Assembly: GCF_032583975.1 (NCBI RefSeq)
Contig: NZ_JAWHTF010000002.1
Length of the DNA stretch: 64,000 nt
DNA from: Gilvirhabdus luticola
Lineage (GTDB): Bacteria > Bacteroidota > Bacteroidia > Flavobacteriales > Flavobacteriaceae
Reading direction: 5' to 3' (one strand)
Positions within the stretch are counted from its first letter, which is position 1, and every line of letters starts with the position of its first letter. Positions 46,201-53,825 of the stretch are shown piece after piece. Below the pieces are notes generated by a model, which made no database searches, was not told where the DNA came from, and saw only the letters and a program-made list of their open reading frames with translations. The translations under genes were made by a program, and so were the position numbers.

Positions 46201-46263
46201 ATTTTGTGCAAAAGAGCTAATTGAAAATAGAAAAATTAGGATTAAATTAATCTTTGCTTTCAT
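43234..46263 (-). CDS. susC: SusC/RagA family TonB-linked outer membrane protein
   Basis: TonB-dependent outer-membrane channel for oligosaccharide import, about 1009 residues. The start is ATG 46261-46263 (MKAKINLILIFLFSISSFAQ), a clear signal peptide; a longer frame to 46332 adds an unlikely hydrophobic leader. Carboxypeptidase-like regulatory domain ITGEVTSAEDDMPVPGVNVIVAGTSRGVSTDFDGLYSIEV, then the TonB-box-like DEIVIVGYGTQKKADLTGSIS, plug domain with VSGVQVVSTGSPGDSPKVRLRGLGS and LTVLKDASSSAIYGVRAANGVIIIKTK, and a beta-barrel ending in GLNIKI. It pairs with SusD. Putative operator boxes lie just upstream (46343-46485). Confidence 0.96.
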   Translation of the reverse strand: MKAKINLILIFLFSISSFAQNITITGEVTSAEDDMPVPGVNVIVAGTSRGVSTDFDGLYSIEVNQGEVLEFSSIGLKTTTVTVGNQTVINVSMVPDIEALDEIVIVGYGTQKKADLTGSISTVATEEIERTPAANIMQSLQGKVSGVQVVSTGSPGDSPKVRLRGLGSYQDDNGNPLYVVDGMFYSNIDFLNSKDIESLTVLKDASSSAIYGVRAANGVIIIKTKTGKRDQKPVFEYDGYTGVQFAQNVLKLANAEQFTTMAYESGSAADVQFVLNAMQRFGRSRVNPNVPNVNTDWYDEILRPGFISSHSIGASGGAENVSYSVGANYYSQEGILDMKNEYERFNIRTKVDVDLSDRFRIGGNMVFSNATKYNAETAAFFQAYYAVPIMPVIDDLNTDASPIRYSNAQILGYRGTQNPFPVMRYSNNQLKIRKLLTNIYIEAHLIPEKLTFKSTYSHDFSALDERYVDKPYTLGNNVERLSGLTKTQNTYSNQIWDNILTYNDSFGDHNLTLMGGTSFRDEANHALSVRGQNISGIDFESSWYLNFAEESSITLNNDSGGRLYGVSYFARAAYNFNSKYLLYGTIRADGSSKFTKDPWGYFPSVGVGWVLTEESFMQDNGIFDFFKLRASWGKLGNDSVGASSGSNTITVISVPFDDIQTGGITSSSTFTNNTWEVIEEMNFGTNFTMFDSRLSVDADYYIRETNNAIMPVFVPIINTTIARNSGVIRNEGFEVALNWNNSISDDFSYSVGLNFTTLKNETVSLTDPRGYIEAGSAEFRQRTIVGEPIQAFYGYETTGVYQNQAQVDADPIAVANGLVPGDLIYRDISGPDGVPDGVLDGDDRKVLGSFLPEFMFGGNLGINYKDFDLSVSFYGQTGNKILNRKRGEIIFTQDTNMDADLAINRWHGEGTSNTYPSSEGLRKGWNQRLSNFWIEDGDFFRVQNIQLGYTLKNEKLFGKNMPETRFYLTADKPFTFFDYNGFNPEVANGVDREVYPVPGTYTLGLNIKI

Positions 46264-46342
46264 ATAAATTGATTTAGATTTGTTAGATATGACTAATTTA
46301 TATACTATTAAAAAGAATTCGAAAAAAGTCATTACATTAAAA

Positions 46343-46485
46343 ATACGTCATGTGATATTAAATCTATAATTCATGTGTTTGACGTATAGTATAACTTACT
46401 TCAATATAGGTAAATATTGGTAAAAATTAAAATTAAGGAATAAAATGACGTAGCAATGGCGTATAAAAAATCGAGAAAAACGTAT
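46343..46485. promoter_or_regulatory. Cluster of TGACGTA-type boxes upstream of susC
   Basis: ATACGTCA (46343-46350) and TGACGTAT (46380-46387) are a perfect 8-bp inverted pair. TGACGTAG (46446-46453), TGGCGTAT (46457-46464) and AAACGTAT (46478-46485) follow in direct orientation with starts 11 and 21 bp apart, about one and two helix turns. They lie in the 235-bp gap between the regulator gene and susC, where an activator would bind. No convincing -7 box was found near 46290. Confidence 0.5.
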
Positions 46486-46498
46486 AATATGAAGTTAT

Positions 46499-49306
46499 TT
46501 ATTTAATATTTCGCAAGAAATCGGTTAAAGATTTATCATTTTCTAAATTTAACTTGCGTTTTAATCGATATCTATGAGTTTCAACGCCTCTTACTGAAAT
46601 ATTCATTAAAGGCGCTATCTCTTTTGTCAACAAATTCATCTTGATGTAAGCGCAGATTTTTAAGTCTTTATGCGTTAAATGTGGATAATCTGATTTTAGT
46701 TGATTGAAGAATTCTTCATGAACCTGATTGAAATTATATTCAAACACTTCCCATTCATCCTGATGACCAATTGAATTGTCAACCTTTTTTAATAACTTTT
46801 TAAATGACCAATAATTTCCAAAACTGTCTTTGTTTTGTAAAAGTTCGTTCTTAATCTCCAACATCGACTCATTCTTATTAACTAAAGCCATTGCTGTATT
46901 TGCAAGCTGCTTACTCTTTAGTTTTACTTCATTTTCCAGTGATTCTGTCTTTAACTGCATTATTTTCTTTTCATTTTCGATGTTCTTCTGCTTAAGAATT
47001 TCTTCTTGCTCTCTTTGAAACCTTTGTTCTAACAATTGTTGCTCTTTACTAATTTTCCTTTTATGTAAAGTGAAAATTAGAATACTAACTGCGAGAATAA
47101 CAATTAAATATAGCAGCGCTCCTTTTTCACTTTCGTACCATGGCGGTAAAATTTTTAAATTAATCACTTTGCTGGGTGACGTATCTCCAGACGAATTTGC
47201 GGCTCTGAATCTTATAGTGTAATTGCCATCATTTAAATTAGAAACATCTAATTTATCAGTATCCATTCGAAACCAATGAATAGAATCAAGATTAGATATT
47301 GAATACTCAAAAAAATGACCATTTGATTTAGGAGATGATACTGAAATGCTTACATTCTTGTTGTATGGAGATTCAATAACTTTTAAAGTATCCAAATTAA
47401 TCAATTCGTTATTAATAGAAATTTTGTCGATTACTGGTTCTATCAATACCTCTTTTTCATAATAGTTTTTAGAATCAATAACCATAAAACCATCATAAAG
47501 TGCTAAAGCAAATAATGAATCATTAATTTTTGTAATTTTCTCTGAACCCACGATTAATCTATTCTTAAAAAAATTACTAGTTAGTGTTAGGTTATAATCT
47601 TCGTTAGTTAAAGATTTGAAATTAATTTGATTTTTGCTGTCTTTGATTCCAATTAAGTCAGAATCAGATTCTGATATTAAATTTGCATCATTACCGAAAT
47701 TTTTATTTAATAAATTATGCGGAACAATGCTATCTAATAAGGGCTCATACTTTTGCCAACCATTATTAGTCTTAAAGCAAATATCATTTTTAATTTTATG
47801 AACTCTTACGCTATAATTTGACCATAAACCTTTATTTTGATAATCTTTGACCTCTTTGACTTTACCACTTTCCTTATCTAAACTAATTTTAAAGACTCCT
47901 TTATATGCATGAGCCACCCAAATAGTATGCTGGTCTTCAAACTCTAAATACTTTATTGGTATTGTGGTTTCCCCAGCGTGACTTGCTACCCATTTATTAC
48001 CGCTATTTTTAAAATTAACCAACCCAGCATAAGTTCCTTGATAAAAAGAGTTCATTTTTTCAGGTTGTTTCTTTAAAGTCCAGCCTCCAGTAAAATTTGA
48101 AATTTTTTCAAGATTGGTCTCTTTCACTATAAATGTTCCATTATTATGACCACATAATAGTTCACCATTTATTTCTGTTAGATCCCAAACCTGCCCTTGG
48201 GATCCTTCAACAAACTGTAAATCATCATTATTATTAATATAAAATAATCCTGTATTACTACCTATATAAATAGTATTGTTATATAAAATGATGTCATAAA
48301 CCGCACCTAATTTCCCTGAATAATCATTATAGAATGTATGATGACTATTTAAATCTATATATGCAACTCCATTGTCTAAACCTACCCAAAGTTTTGTGTT
48401 TTCATCGTCAAGGACATGACTTAATATTGTGTTATTAATTAGGCCATTCTCTTTATTTATATGATACTTAATATTCCCTTCATAATCTGTAATATAAATA
48501 CCATTTTTAATGGTTCCGAATACCATTGTTCCATTTTTAAGCAATGAAAAACTATTGAATTGATGTTCTTTAATTAATTCATTTATTTCAGAATCCCAAG
48601 GCATGAAACTATTATTTTTATAAATAAAGGAACCGTTTAAAGCAGTTGAAATCAGCAAATCTCCTTTATATTCAATAATCGAAATCATTCTTTTATCAAT
48701 TACAAATGGGTCATTAATTACCGGTGTTAAATTTGTGTCTTCAAGAACAAAAACACCATTTTTAAGAGTAGATACATAAAATTTATTTCCAGAAATATTG
48801 CATGATATAACTGTTGGTGTAGGACTCTGTTTGTAGATTTTTACAACTTCTCCATTTTTATAAACATACACATTTGAAAATGACCTAAATATTATTGAAT
48901 CTTTAAAATGTAAGATTTGCCAAAACTCTTCATTAAGTGATACTTTTTCGACTAATAAATCACTCAATGATGTATAAATTAATTCTCCTTTGCGATTTTT
49001 CTCCCAATATCCAAATTCTTCATAAGATCCTGTATAAATTAAACCTTGATGTGCTAAAACAGATCTTATAATAGTTTTGTTAGGCAATTGGAAAAATTCC
49101 CATTTAAAACCATCAAATTCTAACAAACCATTATTGTTAGCAACGTATATTTTTCCATTATTAGCAACAGAAACTCCCCAATTCTGGTTACCGGCATTAT
49201 ATTGAGACAATGAATAATTTTGAAAATAAGGAGTGTATTGTCCAAATATATTAGTAGAAACAAAAAGAATAAATAAAAATAAACTAAATGTAGACTTCAT
49301 ATTCAT
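46499..49306 (-). CDS. Membrane-spanning glycan sensor with propeller, Y_Y_Y and LuxR-type HTH domains
   Basis: A 935-residue one-piece regulator. Signal sequence (MKSTFSLFLFILFVSTNIFGQ), then a long periplasmic beta-propeller made of two-component-regulator-propeller repeats (IYVANNNGLLEFDGFKW, IYTGSYEEFGYWEK, LWVGLDNGVAYIDL, IYIGSNTGLFYINN), a Y_Y_Y triple-tyrosine domain (FFEYSISNLDSIHWFRMDTDKLDVSNLNDGNYTIRFRAANSSG), one membrane helix (ALLYLIVILAVSILIFTLHK), a cytoplasmic coiled coil rich in Glu/Lys/Gln and a C-terminal LuxR-like helix-turn-helix (LTHKDLKICAYIKMNLLTKEIAPLMNISVRGVETHRYRLKRKL). There is no histidine kinase or receiver domain. It presumably senses an oligosaccharide and activates susC. 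The start is ATG 49304-49306 or 49298-49300. Confidence 0.9.
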   Translation of the reverse strand: MNMKSTFSLFLFILFVSTNIFGQYTPYFQNYSLSQYNAGNQNWGVSVANNGKIYVANNNGLLEFDGFKWEFFQLPNKTIIRSVLAHQGLIYTGSYEEFGYWEKNRKGELIYTSLSDLLVEKVSLNEEFWQILHFKDSIIFRSFSNVYVYKNGEVVKIYKQSPTPTVISCNISGNKFYVSTLKNGVFVLEDTNLTPVINDPFVIDKRMISIIEYKGDLLISTALNGSFIYKNNSFMPWDSEINELIKEHQFNSFSLLKNGTMVFGTIKNGIYITDYEGNIKYHINKENGLINNTILSHVLDDENTKLWVGLDNGVAYIDLNSHHTFYNDYSGKLGAVYDIILYNNTIYIGSNTGLFYINNNDDLQFVEGSQGQVWDLTEINGELLCGHNNGTFIVKETNLEKISNFTGGWTLKKQPEKMNSFYQGTYAGLVNFKNSGNKWVASHAGETTIPIKYLEFEDQHTIWVAHAYKGVFKISLDKESGKVKEVKDYQNKGLWSNYSVRVHKIKNDICFKTNNGWQKYEPLLDSIVPHNLLNKNFGNDANLISESDSDLIGIKDSKNQINFKSLTNEDYNLTLTSNFFKNRLIVGSEKITKINDSLFALALYDGFMVIDSKNYYEKEVLIEPVIDKISINNELINLDTLKVIESPYNKNVSISVSSPKSNGHFFEYSISNLDSIHWFRMDTDKLDVSNLNDGNYTIRFRAANSSGDTSPSKVINLKILPPWYESEKGALLYLIVILAVSILIFTLHKRKISKEQQLLEQRFQREQEEILKQKNIENEKKIMQLKTESLENEVKLKSKQLANTAMALVNKNESMLEIKNELLQNKDSFGNYWSFKKLLKKVDNSIGHQDEWEVFEYNFNQVHEEFFNQLKSDYPHLTHKDLKICAYIKMNLLTKEIAPLMNISVRGVETHRYRLKRKLNLENDKSLTDFLRNIK

Positions 49307-49385
49307 CAAATATATAATAAATATGAGTTTTAATTATTGAAATAAATCCAAAGCTTTTTATAGTTTAAATGCTAATCATTAAATT

Positions 49386-49419
49386 AAAAAGCCTCTATCA
49401 AAAATAGATAAAGGCTTTT
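49386..49419 (-). terminator. Terminator of the tRNA operon
   Basis: On the minus strand AAAAGCCT-TATC pairs with GATA-AGGCTTTTT (two small bulges) followed by T-rich DNA, directly after the 3' end of tRNA-Leu. Confidence 0.75.
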
Positions 49420-49420
49420 G

Positions 49421-49505
49421 TACTGAAGGCGGGACTTGAACCCGCACGGCCATAATGGCCATTGGATTTTAAGTCCAACGTGTCTACCAATTCCACCACT
49501 TCAGC
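49421..49505 (-). tRNA. tRNA-Leu (anticodon TAA)
   Basis: An 85-nt class II tRNA on the minus strand. Acceptor stem GCTGAAG pairs with CTTCAGT (one G-U), the anticodon loop reads CTTAAAA with TAA, there is a variable arm ATGGCCATTATGGCC-like, and the T arm GCGGGTTCAAGTCCCGC is perfect. The 3' CCA is not encoded. Confidence 0.95.
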
Positions 49506-49535
49506 ATCTTGGCATATTTTTAAGAAAGTTTTCAG

Positions 49536-49607
49536 AGCGAAAGACGGGATTTGAACCCGCGACCCTCACCTTGGCAAGGTGATGCTCTACCCCTGAGCTA
49601 CTTTCGC
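49536..49607 (-). tRNA. tRNA-Gly (anticodon GCC)
   Basis: A 72-nt tRNA on the minus strand, upstream of tRNA-Leu in the same transcript. Acceptor GCGAAAG pairs with CTTTCGC, D arm AGCTCAGGGGTAGAGC, anticodon loop TTGCCAA (GCC) and T arm CGGGTTCAAATCCCG. CCA not encoded. Confidence 0.96.
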
Positions 49608-49703
49608 TTAGTTATTTGTATGAACGTTCAATTATAATATTGCGGATGCAAATTTAAAACAATTATAACAATACCAAAGTGTTTTCTTGAAAAAAAGTAG
49701 ATA

Positions 49704-52307
49704 TTATGCTCTTTTCTTCTTTTGTAACATTCGCTTAATTTCATTAAGCTTCATAAGTGCTTCAACAGGAGTAAGTGTATTAATATCTATATGCAGAATT
49801 TCTTCTTTAATTCCTTCTAAAAGAGGATCATCTAAATTAAAGAAACTCAATTGCATATCATCTTTTAATGACTTTACTTTATCTGTAAGTTCTTCACTAG
49901 AGTGAGATTTCTCTAACTTTTGAAGTATTTTATTTGCTCTACTAATCACCTGCTGCGGCATTCCAGCCATTTTTGCTACATGAATACCAAAACTGTGCTC
50001 GCTACCTCCTTCAACCAATTTACGAAGGAACAAAACATTGTCTTTTAATTCTTTTACTGAAACATTATAGTTTTTTATTCGCTCAAATGTTTCGGTCATT
50101 TCATTGAGCTCATGATAGTGCGTAGCAAATAACGTTTTTGGTTTTGAAGGATGTTCATGCAAATATTCACTAATAGACCATGCGATTGAAATTCCATCGT
50201 AAGTACTAGTACCACGACCAATTTCGTCAAGCAGAATTAAACTTCTATCTGAAAGATTGTTTAGAATAGAAGCTGTTTCATTCATTTCTACCATAAAAGT
50301 AGATTCCCCCATAGAGATATTATCACTAGCTCCTACTCTAGTAAATATTTTATCAACCAATCCCATTTTAGCCGATTCAGCAGGAACAAAACTGCCTATT
50401 TGAGCTAACAAAACAATAAGGGCGGTTTGTCTTAAAATAGCTGATTTACCAGACATGTTTGGCCCGGTAATCATGATGATTTGTTGCGTTTCTCTATCAA
50501 GAAATACGTTGTTTGTTATGTATGCCTCTCCTAAAGGTAATTGCTTTTCTATAACAGGATGACGTCCTTCTTTGATATTTAATTTATAAGAATCATTAAT
50601 TTCAGGGTATATATAATTATTGTCTTTGGCTAATTGTGCAAAACCACATAAACAATCTAATTGTCCAATTAAAAAAGCATTTTTCTGAACTTGCTTTATA
50701 AAGCTATTCATCCAACTAACAAGTTCTGAAAACAACTGTTGCTCAATAGCCAAAATACGCTCTTCTGCTCCTAAAATTTTGGACTCGTATTCCTTAAGTT
50801 CTTCAGTTATATAACGTTCTGCATTCACGAGTGTTTGCTTTCTTATCCACTCTTCAGGCACCTTGTCTTTATGCGAATTCCGTACTTCTATATAGTATCC
50901 AAATACATTATTAGATGCAATTTTTAAGGATGTAATTCCAGTGCGTTCACTTTCGCGCTCCAACATCTTATCTAGATATGCTTTTCCAGACGATGACAAA
51001 CCACGCAATTCATCTAATTCAGATGAAAAACCGCTTGCAATGGTATGTCCTTTTAAAACATTTACTGGTGCATCTTCAAATAATGTTTCTTTTATTTTTT
51101 CTCGCAACTCTTCACAATGTTCTATAGAATTTCCTATTTGTTTAAGCGAAGCATTGTCACAGTTTTCTGTTAAAGCCTTTATAGGAACAATAGCTTCAAG
51201 TGAATTTTTAAGTTGTACAACTTCACGAGGATTCACTTTTGCAGTAGCCACTTTTGAAATTAAGCGTTCTAAATCGCCAATATGCTTGATGTGACGCTGT
51301 ATTTTTTGAAGTATCGTTGTATTCTTAATTAAAGAATCAACCACTTCATGGCGCTGATTTATCTTTTCTAAATTCTTTAATGGCAGAGCCAACCAACGTT
51401 TTAACATACGTCCACCCATTGGCGAAATAGTTTTATCAATGACATTCAACAAGGTGACAGCATTATTGTTTGTAGAATGATATAGCTCTAAATTTCTGAT
51501 GGTAAACTTATCCATCCAAACATATTCATCTTCAGCAATTCTCGAAATGGATGTGATATGCTTTAGTTTGTTATGCTGCGTTTCAGAGAGGTAATGCAAA
51601 ATAGCACCAGACGCTATAATCCCTTCATACAAGTCTTGTATTCCAAACCCTTTAAGTGTTTTGGTGTTGAAATGTTTTACAAGTGTTTCATTCGCATAAT
51701 CTGTTTGAAACACCCAATCTTCCATATAAAAAGTATGAAAAGCGGTTCCGAAAATTTCTTTAAATTGTTGACGTCTTTGTTTTGATACCAGGACCTCACT
51801 AGGATTAAAATTTTGTAACAGCTTATCAATATATTCTGTGTTCCCTTGAGATGTGAGAAATTCACCTGTAGAAATATCTAAAAATGAAATACCTATTCTA
51901 TGATTTTCAAAATATACAGAACATAAAAAGTTATTTGATTTTGATGATAAGACTTCATCATTTAAAGCAACACCAGGTGTTACCAGTTCTGTAACGCCAC
52001 GTTTCACAATGGTTTTTGTAAGTTTAGGATCTTCTAATTGGTCACAAATGGCTACACGGCAACCAGCCTTAACAAGCTTTGGTAAATACGTATTCAAAGA
52101 ATGATGCGGAAAACCAGCGAGTTCAGTTTCAGTTTCACTTCCAGCACCTCGTTTGGTTAATATAATGTTCAGGATTTTGGCTGTTTTTACAGCATCGCTC
52201 CCAAAAGTCTCATAAAAATCACCCACGCGAAACAACAACAAGGCATCAGGATATTTAGCCTTGATGGCATTATATTGTTTCATTAATGGTGTTTCCTTTT
52301 TAGCCAA
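49704..52307 (-). CDS. mutS: DNA mismatch repair protein MutS
   Basis: Recognises base mismatches and small loops and starts mismatch repair. 867 residues. N-terminal mismatch-binding domain with TPLMKQYNAIKAKYPDALLLFRVGDFYETFGSDA (the Phe-x-Glu mismatch wedge FYE), connector and lever domains, then the ATPase: Walker A ITGPNMSGKSAILRQTALIVLLAQIGSFVPA, signature FTRVGASDNISMGESTFMVEMNE, Walker B LILLDEIGRGTSTYDGISIAW and the H-loop ATHYHEL. A C-terminal helix-turn-helix follows. No truncation is visible. It lies beside the tRNA pair and is divergent from the TrmH gene. Confidence 0.98.
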   Translation of the reverse strand: MAKKETPLMKQYNAIKAKYPDALLLFRVGDFYETFGSDAVKTAKILNIILTKRGAGSETETELAGFPHHSLNTYLPKLVKAGCRVAICDQLEDPKLTKTIVKRGVTELVTPGVALNDEVLSSKSNNFLCSVYFENHRIGISFLDISTGEFLTSQGNTEYIDKLLQNFNPSEVLVSKQRRQQFKEIFGTAFHTFYMEDWVFQTDYANETLVKHFNTKTLKGFGIQDLYEGIIASGAILHYLSETQHNKLKHITSISRIAEDEYVWMDKFTIRNLELYHSTNNNAVTLLNVIDKTISPMGGRMLKRWLALPLKNLEKINQRHEVVDSLIKNTTILQKIQRHIKHIGDLERLISKVATAKVNPREVVQLKNSLEAIVPIKALTENCDNASLKQIGNSIEHCEELREKIKETLFEDAPVNVLKGHTIASGFSSELDELRGLSSSGKAYLDKMLERESERTGITSLKIASNNVFGYYIEVRNSHKDKVPEEWIRKQTLVNAERYITEELKEYESKILGAEERILAIEQQLFSELVSWMNSFIKQVQKNAFLIGQLDCLCGFAQLAKDNNYIYPEINDSYKLNIKEGRHPVIEKQLPLGEAYITNNVFLDRETQQIIMITGPNMSGKSAILRQTALIVLLAQIGSFVPAESAKMGLVDKIFTRVGASDNISMGESTFMVEMNETASILNNLSDRSLILLDEIGRGTSTYDGISIAWSISEYLHEHPSKPKTLFATHYHELNEMTETFERIKNYNVSVKELKDNVLFLRKLVEGGSEHSFGIHVAKMAGMPQQVISRANKILQKLEKSHSSEELTDKVKSLKDDMQLSFFNLDDPLLEGIKEEILHIDINTLTPVEALMKLNEIKRMLQKKKRA

Positions 52308-52427
52308 GGGAATGTAATTTTAAATCTTATTTTTGTAACCTGAACAGGATTGCTAATGTACTTATTATTTGATGTTTTATAAAACAGAAAATATAGAAGT
52401 TATCTACAATTATTCACAAAATTTAAC

Positions 52428-52958
52428 ATGCGAAAACTAAAAAATAGTGAACTAGACAGATTAAGTGTTGAAGAGTTCAAAACATCTAAAAAGACTCCAA
52501 TCATTATCGTTCTTGATAGTATTCGCAGTTTGAATAACATTGGTTCTGTTTTTAGAACAGCTGATGCGTTTTTAGTTAAAAAAATATATTTGTGTGGTAT
52601 TACTGCAAAACCTCCTCATAAAGATATTCATAAAACAGCTTTAGGGAGCACAGAAACTGTGGATTGGGAATATCTTGAGGATACGTATTCGTTAGTTAAA
52701 AAGTTAAAAGTAGAACGTGTAAAAATAATCTCAATTGAACAGGCTGAAAATGCAACCATGCTTTACGATTTTCATCCTGAAAAAGACACAACTTATGTAT
52801 TGGTTTTTGGTAACGAAGTAAAAGGTGTACAGCAAAAGGTTGTTTCTGCAAGTGATGAGGTTCTTGAAATCCCGCAATTTGGTACCAAACACTCATTAAA
52901 TATTTCGGTAAGTGTTGGTGTTGTAGTTTGGGATGTGTTCTCGAAGTTAAAAAACTAA
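52428..52958 (+). CDS. TrmH/SpoU family RNA 2'-O-methyltransferase
   Basis: A 176-residue SPOUT methyltransferase that probably 2'-O-methylates a ribose in tRNA or rRNA. The three SPOUT motifs are present: LDSIRSLNNIGSVFRTADAF (motif 1 with the catalytic Arg), YVLVFGNEVKGV (motif 2) and LEIPQFGTKHSLNISVSVGVVVWD (motif 3, the knot). A short N-terminal extension (MRKLKNSELDRLSVEEFK) resembles that of flavobacterial TrmH homologues. The target nucleotide cannot be told. It is followed by a repeat-rich spacer and then the second cassette-like module. Confidence 0.93.
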   Translation: MRKLKNSELDRLSVEEFKTSKKTPIIIVLDSIRSLNNIGSVFRTADAFLVKKIYLCGITAKPPHKDIHKTALGSTETVDWEYLEDTYSLVKKLKVERVKIISIEQAENATMLYDFHPEKDTTYVLVFGNEVKGVQQKVVSASDEVLEIPQFGTKHSLNISVSVGVVVWDVFSKLKN

Positions 52959-52965
52959 TGTTTTC

Positions 52966-53040
52966 TGTCATTCCCCACTTGGTGAGAAATCCATTAGTAA
53001 TTGAAACTAAAAATTAGATTCCTGCCTGCGTCCTAATGAG
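52966..53040. repeat. Possible remnant of an intergenic CATTCC repeat
   Basis: TGTCATTCCCCACTTGG near the left and AGATTCCTGCCTGCG (53016-53030) on the right resemble the two ends of short GTCATTCC...GGAATGAC repeats that occur between genes in many bacteria, but the inverted match is lost. CATTAG/CTAATG (52992-53038) forms a weak pair. Confidence 0.35.
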
Positions 53041-53066
53041 AAACATTTAGCTTGATTCTTAATTTA

Positions 53067-53131
53067 AAAACATCTAACTTCGCTTATCGTCTGATAAAAC
53101 ATTAAAACGCCTTTATATCATATCGTTGGCT
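53067..53131 (+). repeat. Upstream cassette element, copy D
   Basis: Aligns with copy A (1941-2011): AAAACATCTAACTTCG, then CTGATAAAACATTAAAACG, then TTTATATCATATCG. It starts 93 bp before the ATG of the 163-residue gene, as copy A does (100 bp) for the methyltransferase. It ends in GTTGGCT (53125-53131), which is repeated inverted as AGCCAAC at 53680-53686 just after the gene. Confidence 0.55.
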
Positions 53132-53159
53132 GAAATTAAAAATAAATCTTGAAAAATAA

Positions 53160-53651
53160 ATGGAACTAGTTGATATTCTTTCATGGTCTGGTGGTTTAGT
53201 TGTTGCTGTTATCACAATTTATTTGACAATTCGTCATTTCAAAACCTCAAAGACCATTTCTTATATCGAAAGATTAAATACTAGTGAAATGGCATCAATC
53301 AGAGCGGAAATTGATGAATGGCTAAATTCGGATATGAATGAAAAGCAAAAATGCAAGTTTGCTGTTAAAACCAAAGATTTAAATGCCAAAATCATGGTGT
53401 GGTTAAACATTTTTACGGAAATCGGTATTTCTTATAAACAAAGAATTATACGTAGAAAATTAACACGAGAATTGTTTTATCCAATGATTCCCAATTACTG
53501 GAAGGAATTACATTTCTACATTAACTACAGAAGAAAAAAAGGTTATCCAATCGGTTATTATTTTGAATATATTGCTAATGAAGTTAGGAAGACTGAAGGT
53601 AAAAACAAGTCCACTCTGTTAAAAAGGTACTCCAAAATTGCGAACAATTGA
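53160..53651 (+). CDS. Small membrane-anchored protein, DUF4760-like
   Basis: A 163-residue protein with one N-terminal membrane helix (VDILSWSGGLVVAVITIYLTIRHF) and a basic helical cytoplasmic part: SYIERLNTSEMASIRAEIDEWLNSDMNEKQKCKFAVKTKDLNAKIMVWLNIFTEIGISYKQRIIRRKLTRELFYPMIPNYWKELHFYINYRRKK. The layout resembles DUF4760-type proteins, often found as accessory genes, but I am not certain of the family. It is bracketed by repeats D and E2 and lies between housekeeping genes, so it looks like a single-gene insertion. Some proteins of this shape are linked with phage defence, but nothing here proves that. Confidence 0.7.
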   Translation: MELVDILSWSGGLVVAVITIYLTIRHFKTSKTISYIERLNTSEMASIRAEIDEWLNSDMNEKQKCKFAVKTKDLNAKIMVWLNIFTEIGISYKQRIIRRKLTRELFYPMIPNYWKELHFYINYRRKKGYPIGYYFEYIANEVRKTEGKNKSTLLKRYSKIANN

Positions 53652-53679
53652 GATGAATAAACTTAAATTCAATAATAAT

Positions 53680-53820
53680 AGCCAACAAAGTATATAATCC
53701 ATAACTCGGTTAGCGCATTAAGAAGAACTTTGTATGTTTAGGTAGTTATATGATTCCTACTCTGTAAAATCTCTGATTTTCCCTAGCTACGGAATCATAC
53801 ACAATACCGTTAAGCACAGC
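53680..53820. repeat. Imperfect palindromic element E2, attC-like
   Basis: A ~140-bp homologue of E1 starting 29 bp after the stop of the 163-residue gene. Left end AGCCAAC then GTATATAATCCAT (53690-53702; E1 has GTGTATAATTCAT). ATGATTCC (53750-53757) pairs with GGAATCAT (53791-53798), and AAAATC-TCT-GATTTT (53766-53780) forms the apex, matching the AAAATCC/GGATTTT apex of E1. Right end AATCATACACAA..CGTTAAGC (53793-53815). GTTAAGC fits GTTRRRY and lies 10 bp from the stop codon of the convergent folK-dNK gene. Confidence 0.72.
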
Positions 53821-53825
53821 TCAAG

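Noticed and set aside
49421..49607. tRNA pair as attachment site for an island covering the glycan locus
   Set aside because: No copy of the tRNA 3' end is seen near 23190-23250 and no integrase is present, so an island boundary cannot be supported.
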